DNA of 64,000 nucleotides from Sedimentibacter sp. MB31-C6 (GTDB taxonomy: Bacteria > Bacillota > Clostridia > Tissierellales > Sedimentibacteraceae): the NCBI RefSeq assembly GCF_035934735.1, contig NZ_CP142396.1:1302001-1366000 (forward strand), written 5' to 3'. Positions within the stretch are counted from its first letter, which is position 1. Each line of letters begins with the position of its first letter. The notes under the pieces are model-generated. The model saw only the letters and a list, made by a program, of their open reading frames with translations, did not search any database and was not told the origin of the DNA. This document shows positions 26,240 to 36,105 of the stretch, in pieces. A program made the translations under genes and the position numbers.

Positions 26240-26324
26240 GTTGTAAACAAATTTTTTAATTGTTTGTATAATCAATAGTTTTTATATTATAATAGTTTTA
26301 TATAACAAATGATGAGGTGGTTTT

Positions 26325-27341
26325 TTGAGTAACTTTGTAGTTGATACATCGAATACTTATTTTTTAAATGATATTTATAAAGATATTGATATACTTTGTA
26401 ATAAATATAGTGAATTTTTGAGTAAAGAGATTATAGGAAAATCTGTTGAAGGTAGGGATATTGTTGCAGTTAGAATGTCGTCAGATGGAAATTCCAATCA
26501 TATGAAAAAGCCTTCTGTTTTATTGACAGGTGGAATTCATGCTAGGGAGGATTTTTCTGTAATGCTTTGTATGAAGATGATTGATTATTACTCTTATTAT
26601 TATAATGAAGAAAAACAATTTGAAAGTTATTATATTAGAAAAATAGTGAATGATGTTGATATATATTTTGTCCCTGTTTCTAATCCTGATGGATTAAATA
26701 TTATCCACAATGGGTTGGAATCTTCTCTAAATTATCCACAGCTAAAGGATATGAAAATATGGGGTGAAAATCATACATATTGGAAGGCAAATGCTAATGG
26801 AGTAGATTTAAATAAAAATTTTGACGATGGCAATTGGGATATTCGAACATGTGTACCAGGTACTGATGTGCCTTGTTCTGATAGATTTAAAGGTTATACT
26901 CCTAATAGTGAGCCTGAAACTAAAGCATTAGTCAGTTTTTGCAATAATCATAATTTTTCATTGATGGTGAGTTATCATTGTTCTGGTAATTGTACATTTT
27001 GGGCTGATAGTGGAACTCATAATATGTTTAATGGATTAGATGAAAAAATAATGAATGAATTAAATGAAAAATATATATACAGAAAAACTAAAATAAGTAC
27101 TAATCCAAAGATATATGGATGTGGTTTTGAAAATTGGTTTAGAGCAAAAATGAAAAGACCTGCATTTTGTATTGAGTTATCGCCTTTTGTTGAAGGTGGC
27201 AAGCAACATCCTGACAGTATGTTTGATGAATTGGTGTGGCAATATGCAAAGTCAACAGGGTTGTTTTTTGCTGAAAAGGCAAAAGAAGTGTATAATGAGA
27301 TTTATAGTGATGTTGAGAAGTATGCCGCATTAACAGAGTGA
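26325..27341 (+). CDS. M14-family zinc carboxypeptidase
   Basis: The 338-residue protein has the M14 zinc signature HAREDF (HxxE), the substrate-binding stretch VDLNKNFDDGNW, the third ligand in SYHCSG, and the catalytic glutamate region CIELSPFVEGG. It resembles gamma-D-glutamyl-L-diamino acid peptidases acting on cell-wall peptides. There is no signal peptide, so it may act in the cytoplasm on recycled peptides or in the forming spore. The start is a TTG at 26325 with GATGAGGTGG upstream; no closer ATG is available. Confidence 0.87.
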   Translation: MSNFVVDTSNTYFLNDIYKDIDILCNKYSEFLSKEIIGKSVEGRDIVAVRMSSDGNSNHMKKPSVLLTGGIHAREDFSVMLCMKMIDYYSYYYNEEKQFESYYIRKIVNDVDIYFVPVSNPDGLNIIHNGLESSLNYPQLKDMKIWGENHTYWKANANGVDLNKNFDDGNWDIRTCVPGTDVPCSDRFKGYTPNSEPETKALVSFCNNHNFSLMVSYHCSGNCTFWADSGTHNMFNGLDEKIMNELNEKYIYRKTKISTNPKIYGCGFENWFRAKMKRPAFCIELSPFVEGGKQHPDSMFDELVWQYAKSTGLFFAEKAKEVYNEIYSDVEKYAALTE

Positions 27342-27373
27342 AATTAGTAAATATGAATTTTGGAGGAATTGAA

Positions 27374-28624
27374 ATGAATGGTGAAATTTTATGTGTAGGT
27401 ACTGAGCTTTTGCATGGTGATATAGTAAACACAAATGCTCAATATATTTCTAAAAAGTTAGCTGAAATAGGTATTGATGTACATTATCAATCGGTTGTTG
27501 GCGACAATCCTGAAAGAATTAAAAATGCCTTTGGTATTGCATTTTCTAGGTCGGATATAGTTATTTGCACAGGTGGTTTAGGACCTACTAAAGATGATAT
27601 AACTAAAAATATATTAGCTGAATATTTTAATGTTGAAATGGTTTATGATGAAAATAGCTTTGAACATGTTAAAAAAATGTATGCTCGTTTTAGAAAAGAC
27701 TTTCCTAAAAACAATATGAGACAAACATATTTTCCTAAAGGTTCTATTATATTAAATAATCTTAATGGTACTGCAAATGCCTGTATATTAAGAGATAAGG
27801 ATGATAAAGGAGAATATAAAATTGGTATACTTTTACCTGGACCTCCTAAAGAAATGGAGCCATTAATGGATAATGAAGTTATTCCTTATTTAAAGCAATT
27901 CTCTAATGAAGTGGTATATGGGGAAAAAGTAATCGTTGTTAATATTGGTGAATCAGGTGCTGAAGAAATGGTAATGGATATTATAGATAATCAGACTAAT
28001 CCTACTATTGCACCCTATGCCAGTGCTGGAAAAGTAATTTTTAGAGTTACTGCTAAAGCCGAAAGTAAGGAAAAATGTATTGAACTGATAGAGCCTGTTA
28101 AAAATGAATTAATTAAACGTTTCGGAAAAAATAATGCATATATCTCTAAAACTGGTAAAGTAGAAGATAATGCAGCAGAACTATTAATTGAAAACAACCT
28201 GACTATAGCGATAGCTGAATCTTGTACTGGTGGAATGGTTTCTTCTAAATTAATAAGTTATCCCGGTATATCTAAGGTATTTAAGGAAGGATTTATTACT
28301 TACAGCAATGAAGCTAAAATGAATACTCTTAATGTAAAAAGAAATACTTTAGATAAATATGGAGCTGTTAGTGAGGAAACTGCAAAGGAAATGGCAATAG
28401 GCGCTGCTCAAGTTGCAGGGACTGATATTGGAGTTTCAACTACTGGCATAGCTGGTCCAGATGGTGGAACTGTGGAAAAACCTGTAGGACTATTTTATGT
28501 TTGTGTTTATTATAATGGAAAATTCAATCTTAAAGAAATTCAATCAACTGGAGCTCGTGATACAATAAGAGAAAGAGCATCAAATACAGTTTTGGATATG
28601 ATTAGAAGCGCTGTTGAAAAGTAA
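27374..28624 (+). CDS. cinA: CinA-family protein (CinA/PncC)
   Basis: This 416-residue protein has an N-terminal molybdopterin-binding-like domain (GEILCVGTELLHGDIVNTNA, CTGGLGPTKDD) and a C-terminal PncC-type NMN amidohydrolase domain (IAESCTGGMVSSKL, STTGIAGPDGGT). The full form links to NMN recycling and ADP-ribose hydrolysis; in some species it is competence-induced. The frame opens at 27338, but ATG at 27374 has GGAGG spaced 7 nt and starts at the conserved sequence. It follows the M14 gene by 32 bp, probably as one operon. Confidence 0.92.
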   Translation: MNGEILCVGTELLHGDIVNTNAQYISKKLAEIGIDVHYQSVVGDNPERIKNAFGIAFSRSDIVICTGGLGPTKDDITKNILAEYFNVEMVYDENSFEHVKKMYARFRKDFPKNNMRQTYFPKGSIILNNLNGTANACILRDKDDKGEYKIGILLPGPPKEMEPLMDNEVIPYLKQFSNEVVYGEKVIVVNIGESGAEEMVMDIIDNQTNPTIAPYASAGKVIFRVTAKAESKEKCIELIEPVKNELIKRFGKNNAYISKTGKVEDNAAELLIENNLTIAIAESCTGGMVSSKLISYPGISKVFKEGFITYSNEAKMNTLNVKRNTLDKYGAVSEETAKEMAIGAAQVAGTDIGVSTTGIAGPDGGTVEKPVGLFYVCVYYNGKFNLKEIQSTGARDTIRERASNTVLDMIRSAVEK

Positions 28625-28638
28625 GATAAAAAGGAATG

Positions 28639-28678
28639 ACATAGTCGGAGGGGTTCAGAATAACCCCCTCGACTATGT
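28639..28678. terminator. Bidirectional terminator between cinA and the ABC operon
   Basis: A long GC-rich hairpin (ACATAGTCGGAGGGGTT pairing with AACCCCCTCGACTATGT, one mismatch) with T-rich sequence after it on the plus strand. It separates convergent cinA and the ABC-2 permease gene. Confidence 0.85.
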
Positions 28679-29859
28679 TATTTTGAATTAGAAATACTGA
28701 GAGATTTTACTCCTATTGTAAAGTAAATTGCTCCCATAATTAATAGAACTATGGTTGGAAGTATTGCTGCTTCGAAACCCATACCCTTACTTGCAATATT
28801 CTCTATTCCTTGTATTGCCCATTTTTGTGGAGTTAACTCTGCTAAAAATAGTAATACTTTATTATTAACTATTTCTAATGGCCACATACAGCCTCCAATC
28901 ATTGCTGTACTTGTGAGTACAATTGGAGCTATTGAACCTAACTGTGCTTGGGTCTTAATAACTCCAGACATCATCAATCCTAATGATGTTACAGCAAATA
29001 CAAATGCTGCTGATACCATGATAACACCTGACAAACTATTGCCCCAATCTATTTTTAACAAATATTTTCCACAAAATATTAGTACACCTATTTGAACTGC
29101 ACCTGTTAAGTATGCTACAATCATACTTCCACCAAATATGGAAAACTTAGAAACAGGTGATATGACCATCCTTTCCCAAGTTTTATATTGCTTATCGTAT
29201 AATATAGTGCCTATTGCAAAAACCATTGTATACATAGAAAAGAATATTGTAAATCCTATCATAGAATGTATCAAACCATCGTAACCTGTATCTATACCAG
29301 TTAATGCAATTGTTGTTGTTACCGACATAGGATTTTTATATTTCCATGCATCCATAACATTTTCGTATGTTGATAATTTAATGGATTCCTTATTCATCTC
29401 AGGTTTTACTGAATATATAAATTCAGATGTTACATCTGCTATTTTTACGCTTCCTGACATTTTCATAGTTATACTGGATACAATTTCTTTAAGTGTAACA
29501 ATTACTGTATCATCTTTGATTTTTACTAAACCTAAATTTATATCACTACTATTTTCAATATCACTTTGGAATCCTTCGTTTATTATTAATGCAACAGTTG
29601 CACTACCTTCTTCGACTTCTATTACAGCATTATTTATATCAGAATCAATTAAATTGAAAGCATTGTTTTCCTTAAGTTCATTAATAAAATATTCTGAATA
29701 AGTACTTTTATCTTCATCAACTACTAACACCGTAGGTCTGTACGTATTAAAGGAAATACCAAATATTGCAGTTAATCCAATTGCCATTGCAGTCATAAAC
29801 ACAAACACTAAATAGTCATCTTTAAGCCTTAATATTCTCAATTTTATTATACTGAGCAT
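28678..29859 (-). CDS. ABC-2 type exporter permease (second of pair)
   Basis: The 393-residue membrane protein has one N-terminal membrane segment, a large extracellular domain of about 150 residues, and five or so C-terminal membrane segments, the ABC2_membrane_3 layout (YhgE/Pip/NatB-like). The C-terminal sequence PLEIVNNKVLLFLAELTPQKW resembles the usual 'P.e.mP..l....P..w' end of ABC-2 permeases. It overlaps the preceding permease gene by 38 bp, and the two probably form a heterodimer with the ATPase at 31195. Confidence 0.88.
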   Translation of the reverse strand: MLSIIKLRILRLKDDYLVFVFMTAMAIGLTAIFGISFNTYRPTVLVVDEDKSTYSEYFINELKENNAFNLIDSDINNAVIEVEEGSATVALIINEGFQSDIENSSDINLGLVKIKDDTVIVTLKEIVSSITMKMSGSVKIADVTSEFIYSVKPEMNKESIKLSTYENVMDAWKYKNPMSVTTTIALTGIDTGYDGLIHSMIGFTIFFSMYTMVFAIGTILYDKQYKTWERMVISPVSKFSIFGGSMIVAYLTGAVQIGVLIFCGKYLLKIDWGNSLSGVIMVSAAFVFAVTSLGLMMSGVIKTQAQLGSIAPIVLTSTAMIGGCMWPLEIVNNKVLLFLAELTPQKWAIQGIENIASKGMGFEAAILPTIVLLIMGAIYFTIGVKSLSISNSK

Positions 29860-31183
29860 CTGTATTTCCTCCTTTCTCTCTAAGTACTAACACTGCTAAT
29901 GTTGAAAATAATATTCCCGTAATAACTAACACAAAAATATAATTTATTACATCAGAAATTCCATATCCTGTTACTACCTTAAGATATGCCTTTAATGCTA
30001 TACCATTAAGAGATAAAAAACTAAATTTTTGCATAAATTCAGGCATTACATCTATTGGGAAAAAACTGCCGCCTAATAATGCCATTCCTTGTATAATTAT
30101 ATTTTCAAATATATTTGCCATCTTATAATTTCCTGCTTTATATGTTGCTGCTCCAATAAATGAGCCTAAGCCTGCTACAGCAAATGCTGCTGATAAACTA
30201 ATCAACATAATAGCACTTGATTCTCCCCACTGAACTTTTAATGCAAAATGAGAGAATGTAATCATAACTGTTATTTGAAAAATAGCAATTAGAAATATAG
30301 TAATTAACTTGCCTGATAATAAACCTAACTTAGAAGTACCGGCTATAATCATTCTTTGATAAGTTTGATTATCCTTTTCCTCTAAAAGCATCCTACCACC
30401 TTGACCGGCTGCAAACAATATAAACATAGTCATCATTGCAACAGCATAATATTCTGCACTGGTAATATGTTTTCTACCTTCAACCACAACATTATCAATA
30501 TTAATGTTAATTGACTTCATTACATTATTCATATCTTCCATAATGTCACTTATATTATCAAAACTTTCATTGCCAATGTCATTAGATAATGCAGTTTCAA
30601 TAAGTATATTTTTGCCAATAATTGATGAAGACATTGCATTAGAATATGACTCAAAAACTGACTTAACAATTTGACCATTAATACTTCTATCTGGATGTGT
30701 TAAAATTTTAATATCAACTTTATTTCTAAAAGGTGTAAGAAAATTGATATTCATATCATAAATAAATTTATTTGGAAGAAGAACTACTGCAGATACTTCC
30801 CCATTATCTAACAGCTTCAAAGCTTCGCTTTCCTTTTCTATGCTGTATGTTATTATTTTTTTTACTTCTTTACTATTTAAAAAGTCTTCAAAAAATATAG
30901 TTTCTGGATTAAATTCATCATCTGTTGGTAAATTTTCATAAGAAAAAAAACTACTATTTAAAATATTATCAAACATTTGCGAGTCTTCATTTTCATCATA
31001 AAGCTTTACAACAGCAATATTAACTGCCTCTATATTAAATTCATCACTACTCATAAATGATCCTTTCAAAGCAAAACTTAATATAGTGGTTAAAATCATA
31101 GGCATTAGGATTATTATAGCAAGAGCTTTTTTATCACTGAGTATAATTTTTAAATCTTTAATAATAACACTTATTATCTTCAT
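29822..31183 (-). CDS. ABC-2 type exporter permease (first of pair)
   Basis: This 453-residue protein has the same layout as its neighbour: membrane segment near residue 20, large external loop, then membrane segments containing GSFFPIDVMPEFMQKFSFLS, typical of ABC2_membrane_3. The ATG at 31183 is preferred to 31189, because GGGAG lies 7 nt from the former but only 1 nt from the latter. Substrate unknown; exporters controlled by NarL-type two-component systems often handle antimicrobial peptides or drugs, which is inference here. Confidence 0.88.
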   Translation of the reverse strand: MKIISVIIKDLKIILSDKKALAIIILMPMILTTILSFALKGSFMSSDEFNIEAVNIAVVKLYDENEDSQMFDNILNSSFFSYENLPTDDEFNPETIFFEDFLNSKEVKKIITYSIEKESEALKLLDNGEVSAVVLLPNKFIYDMNINFLTPFRNKVDIKILTHPDRSINGQIVKSVFESYSNAMSSSIIGKNILIETALSNDIGNESFDNISDIMEDMNNVMKSININIDNVVVEGRKHITSAEYYAVAMMTMFILFAAGQGGRMLLEEKDNQTYQRMIIAGTSKLGLLSGKLITIFLIAIFQITVMITFSHFALKVQWGESSAIMLISLSAAFAVAGLGSFIGAATYKAGNYKMANIFENIIIQGMALLGGSFFPIDVMPEFMQKFSFLSLNGIALKAYLKVVTGYGISDVINYIFVLVITGILFSTLAVLVLREKGGNTDAQYNKIENIKA

Positions 31184-31194
31184 ATTCATACTCC

Positions 31195-32127
31195 CTAATC
31201 CCTTAAAGCTTTTCCAGTCAAATGTAGAAATACAGCTTCAAGATTTGGCTTTTTAACATCTATTGATTCTATACGTCTTCCAAGTTCAGTTACTTTTGCA
31301 ATAATCTCTGCTAGTAATATATCTGCATTTTCACCAAATAAAGAAATATTCTCATCTTTAATTTTAGCATCATATACGCCATTAATTTCTTTCAAACTAT
31401 TTAAAATATCTAAATCCATTCTGTCTAGCTTAATATTTATTTGTGTTTTTTCTTTTACAAGTTCTATTAATTCCCGCTGACTTCCTGAGGCTATAACTTC
31501 CCCCTCATCCATAATACAAATTTCATTACACAAATACTCGACTTCTTCCATATAATGACTTGTATATATTATTGTTATTCCTTGTTTGTTAAGTTCTAAT
31601 ACAGTATCTAATATATGATTTCTTGATTGAGGATCTATACCTACAGTTGGTTCATCCATTATTAAAATTTCAGGCATATGCAAAAGTGCAGCTCCAATAT
31701 TTAATCTTCTTTTCATTCCACCTGAATATTTGTCAACTCTGTCCTTTAGTCGTCCGTTTAGCCCTATAATGTCTGATACTTCATTTATCCTTTTTTTAAG
31801 AGCTCCTCCCTTAAGTCCATAAATACTCCCCCAAAAGGATAAATTTTCATAACCAGTAAGAGTTGGATAAAGAGCAATATCCTGCGGTACTACACCTAAC
31901 TTTTGCCTTATTAAATTTGGTTCCTTAATAATACTCTTGCCTTCAAAAAGTATATCACCACTTGTTGGCTGTAATAAAGTTGATATAATAGATATTGTAG
32001 TAGACTTACCTGCACCATTTGGACCTAAAAGTCCAAATACTTCTCCCCTTTTTACCTCAAAATTTATACCTTCTACAGCTTTTACTTTATCAAAACTTTT
32101 ATAAAGATTCTCTACTTTTAACAACAT
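31195..32127 (-). CDS. ABC exporter ATPase (DrrA/CcmA type)
   Basis: The 310-residue ATPase has Walker A GPNGAGKST, signature YSGGMKRRLNIGAAL, Walker B ILIMDEPTVGIDPQS and the switch histidine in YTSHYMEEVE. A C-terminal extension of about 90 residues is usual in drug/lantibiotic exporters of this class. It starts 14 bp after the lipoprotein gene stop and is followed by two ABC-2 permease genes, forming an export operon. Confidence 0.93.
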   Translation of the reverse strand: MLLKVENLYKSFDKVKAVEGINFEVKRGEVFGLLGPNGAGKSTTISIISTLLQPTSGDILFEGKSIIKEPNLIRQKLGVVPQDIALYPTLTGYENLSFWGSIYGLKGGALKKRINEVSDIIGLNGRLKDRVDKYSGGMKRRLNIGAALLHMPEILIMDEPTVGIDPQSRNHILDTVLELNKQGITIIYTSHYMEEVEYLCNEICIMDEGEVIASGSQRELIELVKEKTQINIKLDRMDLDILNSLKEINGVYDAKIKDENISLFGENADILLAEIIAKVTELGRRIESIDVKKPNLEAVFLHLTGKALRD

Positions 32128-32141
32128 TCTTTATTCTCCAT

Positions 32142-33161
32142 CTAATTATTATTTTTGAACATGTCTTCTATAATAAATGGCATGTTGCTTTCCATATCAT
32201 CCATGTCTTCCATATCATTTATATTTAATGTATTGTCATCATTGAAAATTGGGAAGTTGAAATTTTGTTCTTTATTTAAATCCCAATTATTTAATTCAAG
32301 TTTATAATCAGCAGAAACAAGACCTTCATTTTCCGGATTCACAACACTTAAGTTCATTTCAAATATTTCATTAATTATATAACCGTCAATATCTACAAAT
32401 GCTGTATAGTTAAAGCTATCAACCTTAAATTTATTAATGTTTTCTTTTATACTGCTAAAAATCTCTTCATATGTTTTTTCATCTAAAACTTCAGCATTAT
32501 TTTTAATACTTTCTTCATAGAACTGTTTTAATTTAATATCTTTTGAAAGTATATCTAATACATCTACAACCAATGTCTTTATTTGTTCATCATTAAGTTT
32601 AATGTTATATTCTTTTGTTTTTACCTCTCCATCAGGAGTTGTAATAATAATATCTTTTCCTTTAAAAACATCATCTTTTTTCATTAGACCTAGCCATTTT
32701 TCAGTAATATTTTCTATTGATTCACTTGAAATTAATTCTTGTTCAACATCAATATCCTGTTCTGAATTAGTTGAATTTTGCACTTCATTAATATTCATGT
32801 ACTTTCCCAAGATTGGAAGCTTCATAAATATTTCATCACCATTTATATACATATCAAAGTCAAAACCTAAACCACCAAAATTAAGATAATACTTAAATAT
32901 TGCCTTTTCAGCTTCATCATCAAAGCTAATGTTAAAACTTCCTTTTGTTTCTTTAAAATAATTTAACTTTCTTATTTCTTCAGACGACATTCCATGAGTA
33001 TTGAATTCCATTAAAACATTAAATTCACCTGAAGATTGACCTTTAGTTACTTCTTCCGTTTTTTCTACTGCCTTTTTATATTCACTTAAACTATCTGTAT
33101 TGCACCCTACAAATGATAATGTAAGGAGCAGTGAAAGAATTAATATATATAATTTTTTCAT
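32142..33161 (-). CDS. Lipoprotein of unknown function, exporter-linked
   Basis: The 339-residue protein has a lipoprotein signal (MKKLYILILSLLLTLS, lipobox FVGC) and would be anchored outside the membrane. The mature part is rich in beta-strand-like alternation with no catalytic motif; it resembles LppX/DUF6612-like lipoproteins of Firmicutes in size and style, but no firm family is recognised. It sits first in the exporter operon, 137 bp downstream of the response regulator gene, and may present substrate or sense signals for the exporter. Confidence 0.7.
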   Translation of the reverse strand: MKKLYILILSLLLTLSFVGCNTDSLSEYKKAVEKTEEVTKGQSSGEFNVLMEFNTHGMSSEEIRKLNYFKETKGSFNISFDDEAEKAIFKYYLNFGGLGFDFDMYINGDEIFMKLPILGKYMNINEVQNSTNSEQDIDVEQELISSESIENITEKWLGLMKKDDVFKGKDIIITTPDGEVKTKEYNIKLNDEQIKTLVVDVLDILSKDIKLKQFYEESIKNNAEVLDEKTYEEIFSSIKENINKFKVDSFNYTAFVDIDGYIINEIFEMNLSVVNPENEGLVSADYKLELNNWDLNKEQNFNFPIFNDDNTLNINDMEDMDDMESNMPFIIEDMFKNNN

Positions 33162-33298
33162 GTTGATACCTCCACTTATTCTTATAGTATCATTTTATTA
33201 AATTTCAATTTATATATCTAGTATCTTAAATCACTTGTTTTTTTAAAAAAGCATGACTTTTTGCACAAAACAAAATAATATATTATATTGTTAAAATA

Positions 33299-33946
33299 TT
33301 ATAAATCATTTTTTATCGTAAATACTGCTAGTTGAGTTCTGTCTCTTAAATCTAACTTTATAAGAATTCTTGTTATATGATTTTTTACTGTACCTTGACT
33401 TAAATATAAATCATCAGCTATTTCTTTATTATTTTTTCCTTCTGCAATAAGTCTACATATTTCAATTTCCCTTTCAGTTAAAAGCTCTGTCTTTGGGTCA
33501 CGTTTATTCTCATAATTACCCTTTGCCATTTGAGAAAATTTATCTAAAACTTTTACAGCAATTTCTGATTGTATAAGGGCTCCACCATTATAAACTGTAC
33601 GTATTGCCTCTGCAATTTCAGTAGTTGTTGCATCTTTTAATAAATACCCAGATGCTCCATTTTTAAGAGCTTCATATATATATTCATCATCATTAAAGGT
33701 GGTAAGTACTATAATTTTAACATTTGGGAAGTCATTCTTAATAATTCCTGTAGCTTCTGCTCCGTTAAGCTCTGGCATTTTTATATCCATTAATATAACG
33801 TCAGGATTATTAAATTTACATTTTTCATAGGCTTTCTTGCCATTATTTGCAGTACAGCAAATTTCTATATCTTTTTCCTTGCCTAATATAAGTTTAAGTC
33901 CCTCTATTAAAATATCCTGGTCGTCAACTAAAAGTACTTTAATCAT
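33299..33946 (-). CDS. NarL/LuxR-family response regulator
   Basis: This 215-residue regulator has a receiver domain with the phospho-acceptor Asp in PDVILMDIKMPELNG (about residue 54) and Lys in YLLKDAT. A C-terminal LuxR helix-turn-helix (LTEREIEICRLIAEGKNNKE) follows. It overlaps the histidine kinase gene by 8 bp and precedes the lipoprotein and ABC exporter genes, which are its likely targets. Confidence 0.93.
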   Translation of the reverse strand: MIKVLLVDDQDILIEGLKLILGKEKDIEICCTANNGKKAYEKCKFNNPDVILMDIKMPELNGAEATGIIKNDFPNVKIIVLTTFNDDEYIYEALKNGASGYLLKDATTTEIAEAIRTVYNGGALIQSEIAVKVLDKFSQMAKGNYENKRDPKTELLTEREIEICRLIAEGKNNKEIADDLYLSQGTVKNHITRILIKLDLRDRTQLAVFTIKNDL

Positions 33947-35108
33947 TATTTCCCTCCAAATATAGAATACCTTTTATGGAAAATCCATCATCACTTCCAA
34001 ATTCAACGTTACCACTATATAACTCCACTCTTTCTCTAATACCCTTAATTCCATATCCTTCAGTTATGTTCTCTGCTCCTACTCCATTATCCTTTATGAA
34101 AAAACTTATAGATTTAAATGAATAATTAAGATTAATATTTATTTTTGTTGCTTTTCCATGTCTTACTGCATTAGTTATAGTTTCTTGTAATATTCTATAT
34201 ATTATATAATTTACATTAGAATTTTTTATTATCTGCTCATTTTCAATTTGAAGTTCAATATCAATACCAGTCTTTTCTGAAAATTCGTTTATAAGATTTT
34301 TTATTTCTTCACACGAAAGATTAGCATTATCTTTTATCCTTAGTGTTTCCACAACTTCCCTTATACCTATCATAGTATCTCTCCCAGTTTCAACTGCATC
34401 TGCTATAAGTTTTTCAGCTTGATTAGAGTCATTTTTAATAAGGTGTTCAGCCATTTGAAGTTGCATTATTAAAGCTGTCATTTTATGACCTAATGTATCG
34501 TGTATATCCCTAGCAATTCTATTCCTTTCTTCTACAATTGATAGTCTTTTTATTTCTTGTGTGTAAAGCTTTAATTGTCTGTTAACATCTAAAAGTTCCT
34601 TATATAATATGTCCTTCTTTTCTTTTTCTTCCTTATTATGTTGTGCAAAACCTGTAACAACAATTATTAATATATTTATCATCAAAAAAAAAGATAATTG
34701 AGAAACGTTAGAATAGTTTAATTTATAATAAATAAGATATACATATTTTATCATTGAGACAAAAAGAGTAAATAACCCAATTAATATTCCATTTCTGAAT
34801 CCCAATGTAAGAGATGCTTCTAAAAGTATTATAATATAAAAGGAATGAAAGAAGTAATTTATAAGTAGTCTAGAATTGTATTCCATAATATAAATAAATG
34901 CTACATCAAGAATAAAAAAAATAATATATAGCTTCTTTTCTTTTTTAAAAGAAGCTTTTACAAATCCTGTAGTTAAGTAAAATAAGAACACAACAACAAG
35001 TATATATAATCTTATTTGCTGTGGATTTTCAAAATATAGCGCTCCTAAGAATAAAAACAGTGATACAACTAATTTTAATAGATACAAAAGTCTTTTATCT
35101 TTTATCAT
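33939..35108 (-). CDS. Sensor histidine kinase (HisKA_3 type)
   Basis: The 389-residue kinase has about six N-terminal membrane segments (residues 1-155) with almost no external loop, a coiled linker, a HisKA_3 dimerisation domain with the phospho-His in NRIARDIHDTLGH, and a HATPase domain (NAVRHGKATK, GYGIKGIRERVELY). Short-loop kinases of this sort often sense envelope stress or an exporter state. It is the first gene of the six-gene operon with the response regulator, lipoprotein and exporter. Confidence 0.92.
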   Translation of the reverse strand: MIKDKRLLYLLKLVVSLFLFLGALYFENPQQIRLYILVVVFLFYLTTGFVKASFKKEKKLYIIFFILDVAFIYIMEYNSRLLINYFFHSFYIIILLEASLTLGFRNGILIGLFTLFVSMIKYVYLIYYKLNYSNVSQLSFFLMINILIIVVTGFAQHNKEEKEKKDILYKELLDVNRQLKLYTQEIKRLSIVEERNRIARDIHDTLGHKMTALIMQLQMAEHLIKNDSNQAEKLIADAVETGRDTMIGIREVVETLRIKDNANLSCEEIKNLINEFSEKTGIDIELQIENEQIIKNSNVNYIIYRILQETITNAVRHGKATKININLNYSFKSISFFIKDNGVGAENITEGYGIKGIRERVELYSGNVEFGSDDGFSIKGILYLEGNND

Positions 35109-35190
35109 AAACTACCCCTAAGAGTTTTTTATATATTCTACCATATTTATGTAATTTAAAAAACATATTTATTGTACATTTGTCGGATAA

Positions 35191-35216
35191 AAATTCTTAA
35201 CTTCGTTCAGAATGAC
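35191..35216. repeat. GTCATTCTGAACG-type repeat, copy 1
   Basis: The complement reads GTCATTCTGAACGAAGTTAAG AATTT, close to the GTCATTCTGAACGCAGTGAA copy at 40454. It lies in the 238-bp spacer between the histidine kinase and kamE, near a palindromic element and the kamE terminator. Confidence 0.65.
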
Positions 35217-35228
35217 AATAAAAAGAGA

Positions 35229-35267
35229 TTATATCGGAAAGGAGAACTTTCCTATATAATAAAAAAA
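35229..35267. repeat. GGAAAG...CTTTCC palindromic element, copy 1
   Basis: A stretch of 31 bases starting GGAAAGGAGAACTTTCC at 35236 is identical to the element at 51311-51342. Here the left arm has one mismatch (TATCGG for TATAGG). In both places it sits just beyond the terminator of a minus-strand gene. Confidence 0.75.
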
Positions 35268-35288
35268 AGAGGGTAACCCTCTTTTTTA
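35262..35288 (-). terminator. Terminator of the lysine operon
   Basis: GAGGGTAACCCTC at 35269-35281 is flanked by A- and T-runs, giving a stem extended by A-T pairs and a T-run on the minus strand. It lies about 60 bp after the kamE stop. Confidence 0.85.
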
Positions 35289-35346
35289 AATAACAACTGC
35301 TTAACATTGCTCGTCTATTAGCTTTATCTTTGCTCAACAATTGTTT

Positions 35347-36105
35347 TTAAACTAATTTTCGATTTACTACTTCTTCTACTACGAAAGTTGCTACGTGGTT
35401 TGCATAGCTGCCTGTTCCAAATCCTGCATCATAACCAAGTTCTTGTGCAAGTTCATGAGATAAACGAGGACCGCCACATATTAAAATAATTTTGTCTCTT
35501 AATCCTTCTGCTTCCATCATTTCAACTAATTGAGTTAAATTAGCTATATGAACATCTTTTTGTGTTACTACTTGTGATACTAAAATAGCATCTGCTTTTA
35601 CTTCTATTGCTTTTGCTATTAATTCTTCATTTGCAACTTGGCTCCCCATATTAATGGCTTCAATACCTTTATATCTTTCTAGCCCGTAATTACCGTCGAA
35701 CCCCTTCATATTCATAATAGCATCAATACCAACCGTATGTGCATCTGTACCCGTACATGCTCCAACAATAACGACATCTCTTTTAATCTTTTCTTCTATA
35801 AAATCTTCTACTCCATGCATATCCATAAATTCCATATCAACTTTAGGAACTTCAATTGATGTATAATCAACTGTATGAGTACATTTACCATACATTACAA
35901 AGTAAGTGTATCCTACACCTAAGTCTTTTGAATAAACAACTGCTGGATTTTCAAATCCCATTTTTATAGCAAGTTGTCTAGCTGCTTCACTAGCTTCATC
36001 ACCATAAGGTACTGGTAAAGTAAAGCTCATTTGTATCATTCCGTCATTTAACGTATCACCATAGGGTTTAACTTTTGTTAAATCTACTTTTTGCATATCT
36101 GACAT
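35347..36105 (-). CDS. kamE: Lysine 5,6-aminomutase, beta subunit
   Basis: This 252-residue subunit carries the B12-binding domain: D121-A-H123-T-V-G126 is the DxHxxG base-off motif, followed by GSQVANEEL and ICGGPRLSHELAQELGYDAGFG. Lys146 in LERYKGIEA corresponds by position to the PLP-binding lysine known in the clostridial enzyme. With KamD it moves the epsilon amino group of beta-lysine (or lysine) to the next carbon. ATG overlaps the kamD stop by one base (TAATG), with GGGAGG upstream. Last gene of the operon. Confidence 0.96.
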   Translation of the reverse strand: MSDMQKVDLTKVKPYGDTLNDGMIQMSFTLPVPYGDEASEAARQLAIKMGFENPAVVYSKDLGVGYTYFVMYGKCTHTVDYTSIEVPKVDMEFMDMHGVEDFIEEKIKRDVVIVGACTGTDAHTVGIDAIMNMKGFDGNYGLERYKGIEAINMGSQVANEELIAKAIEVKADAILVSQVVTQKDVHIANLTQLVEMMEAEGLRDKIILICGGPRLSHELAQELGYDAGFGTGSYANHVATFVVEEVVNRKLV

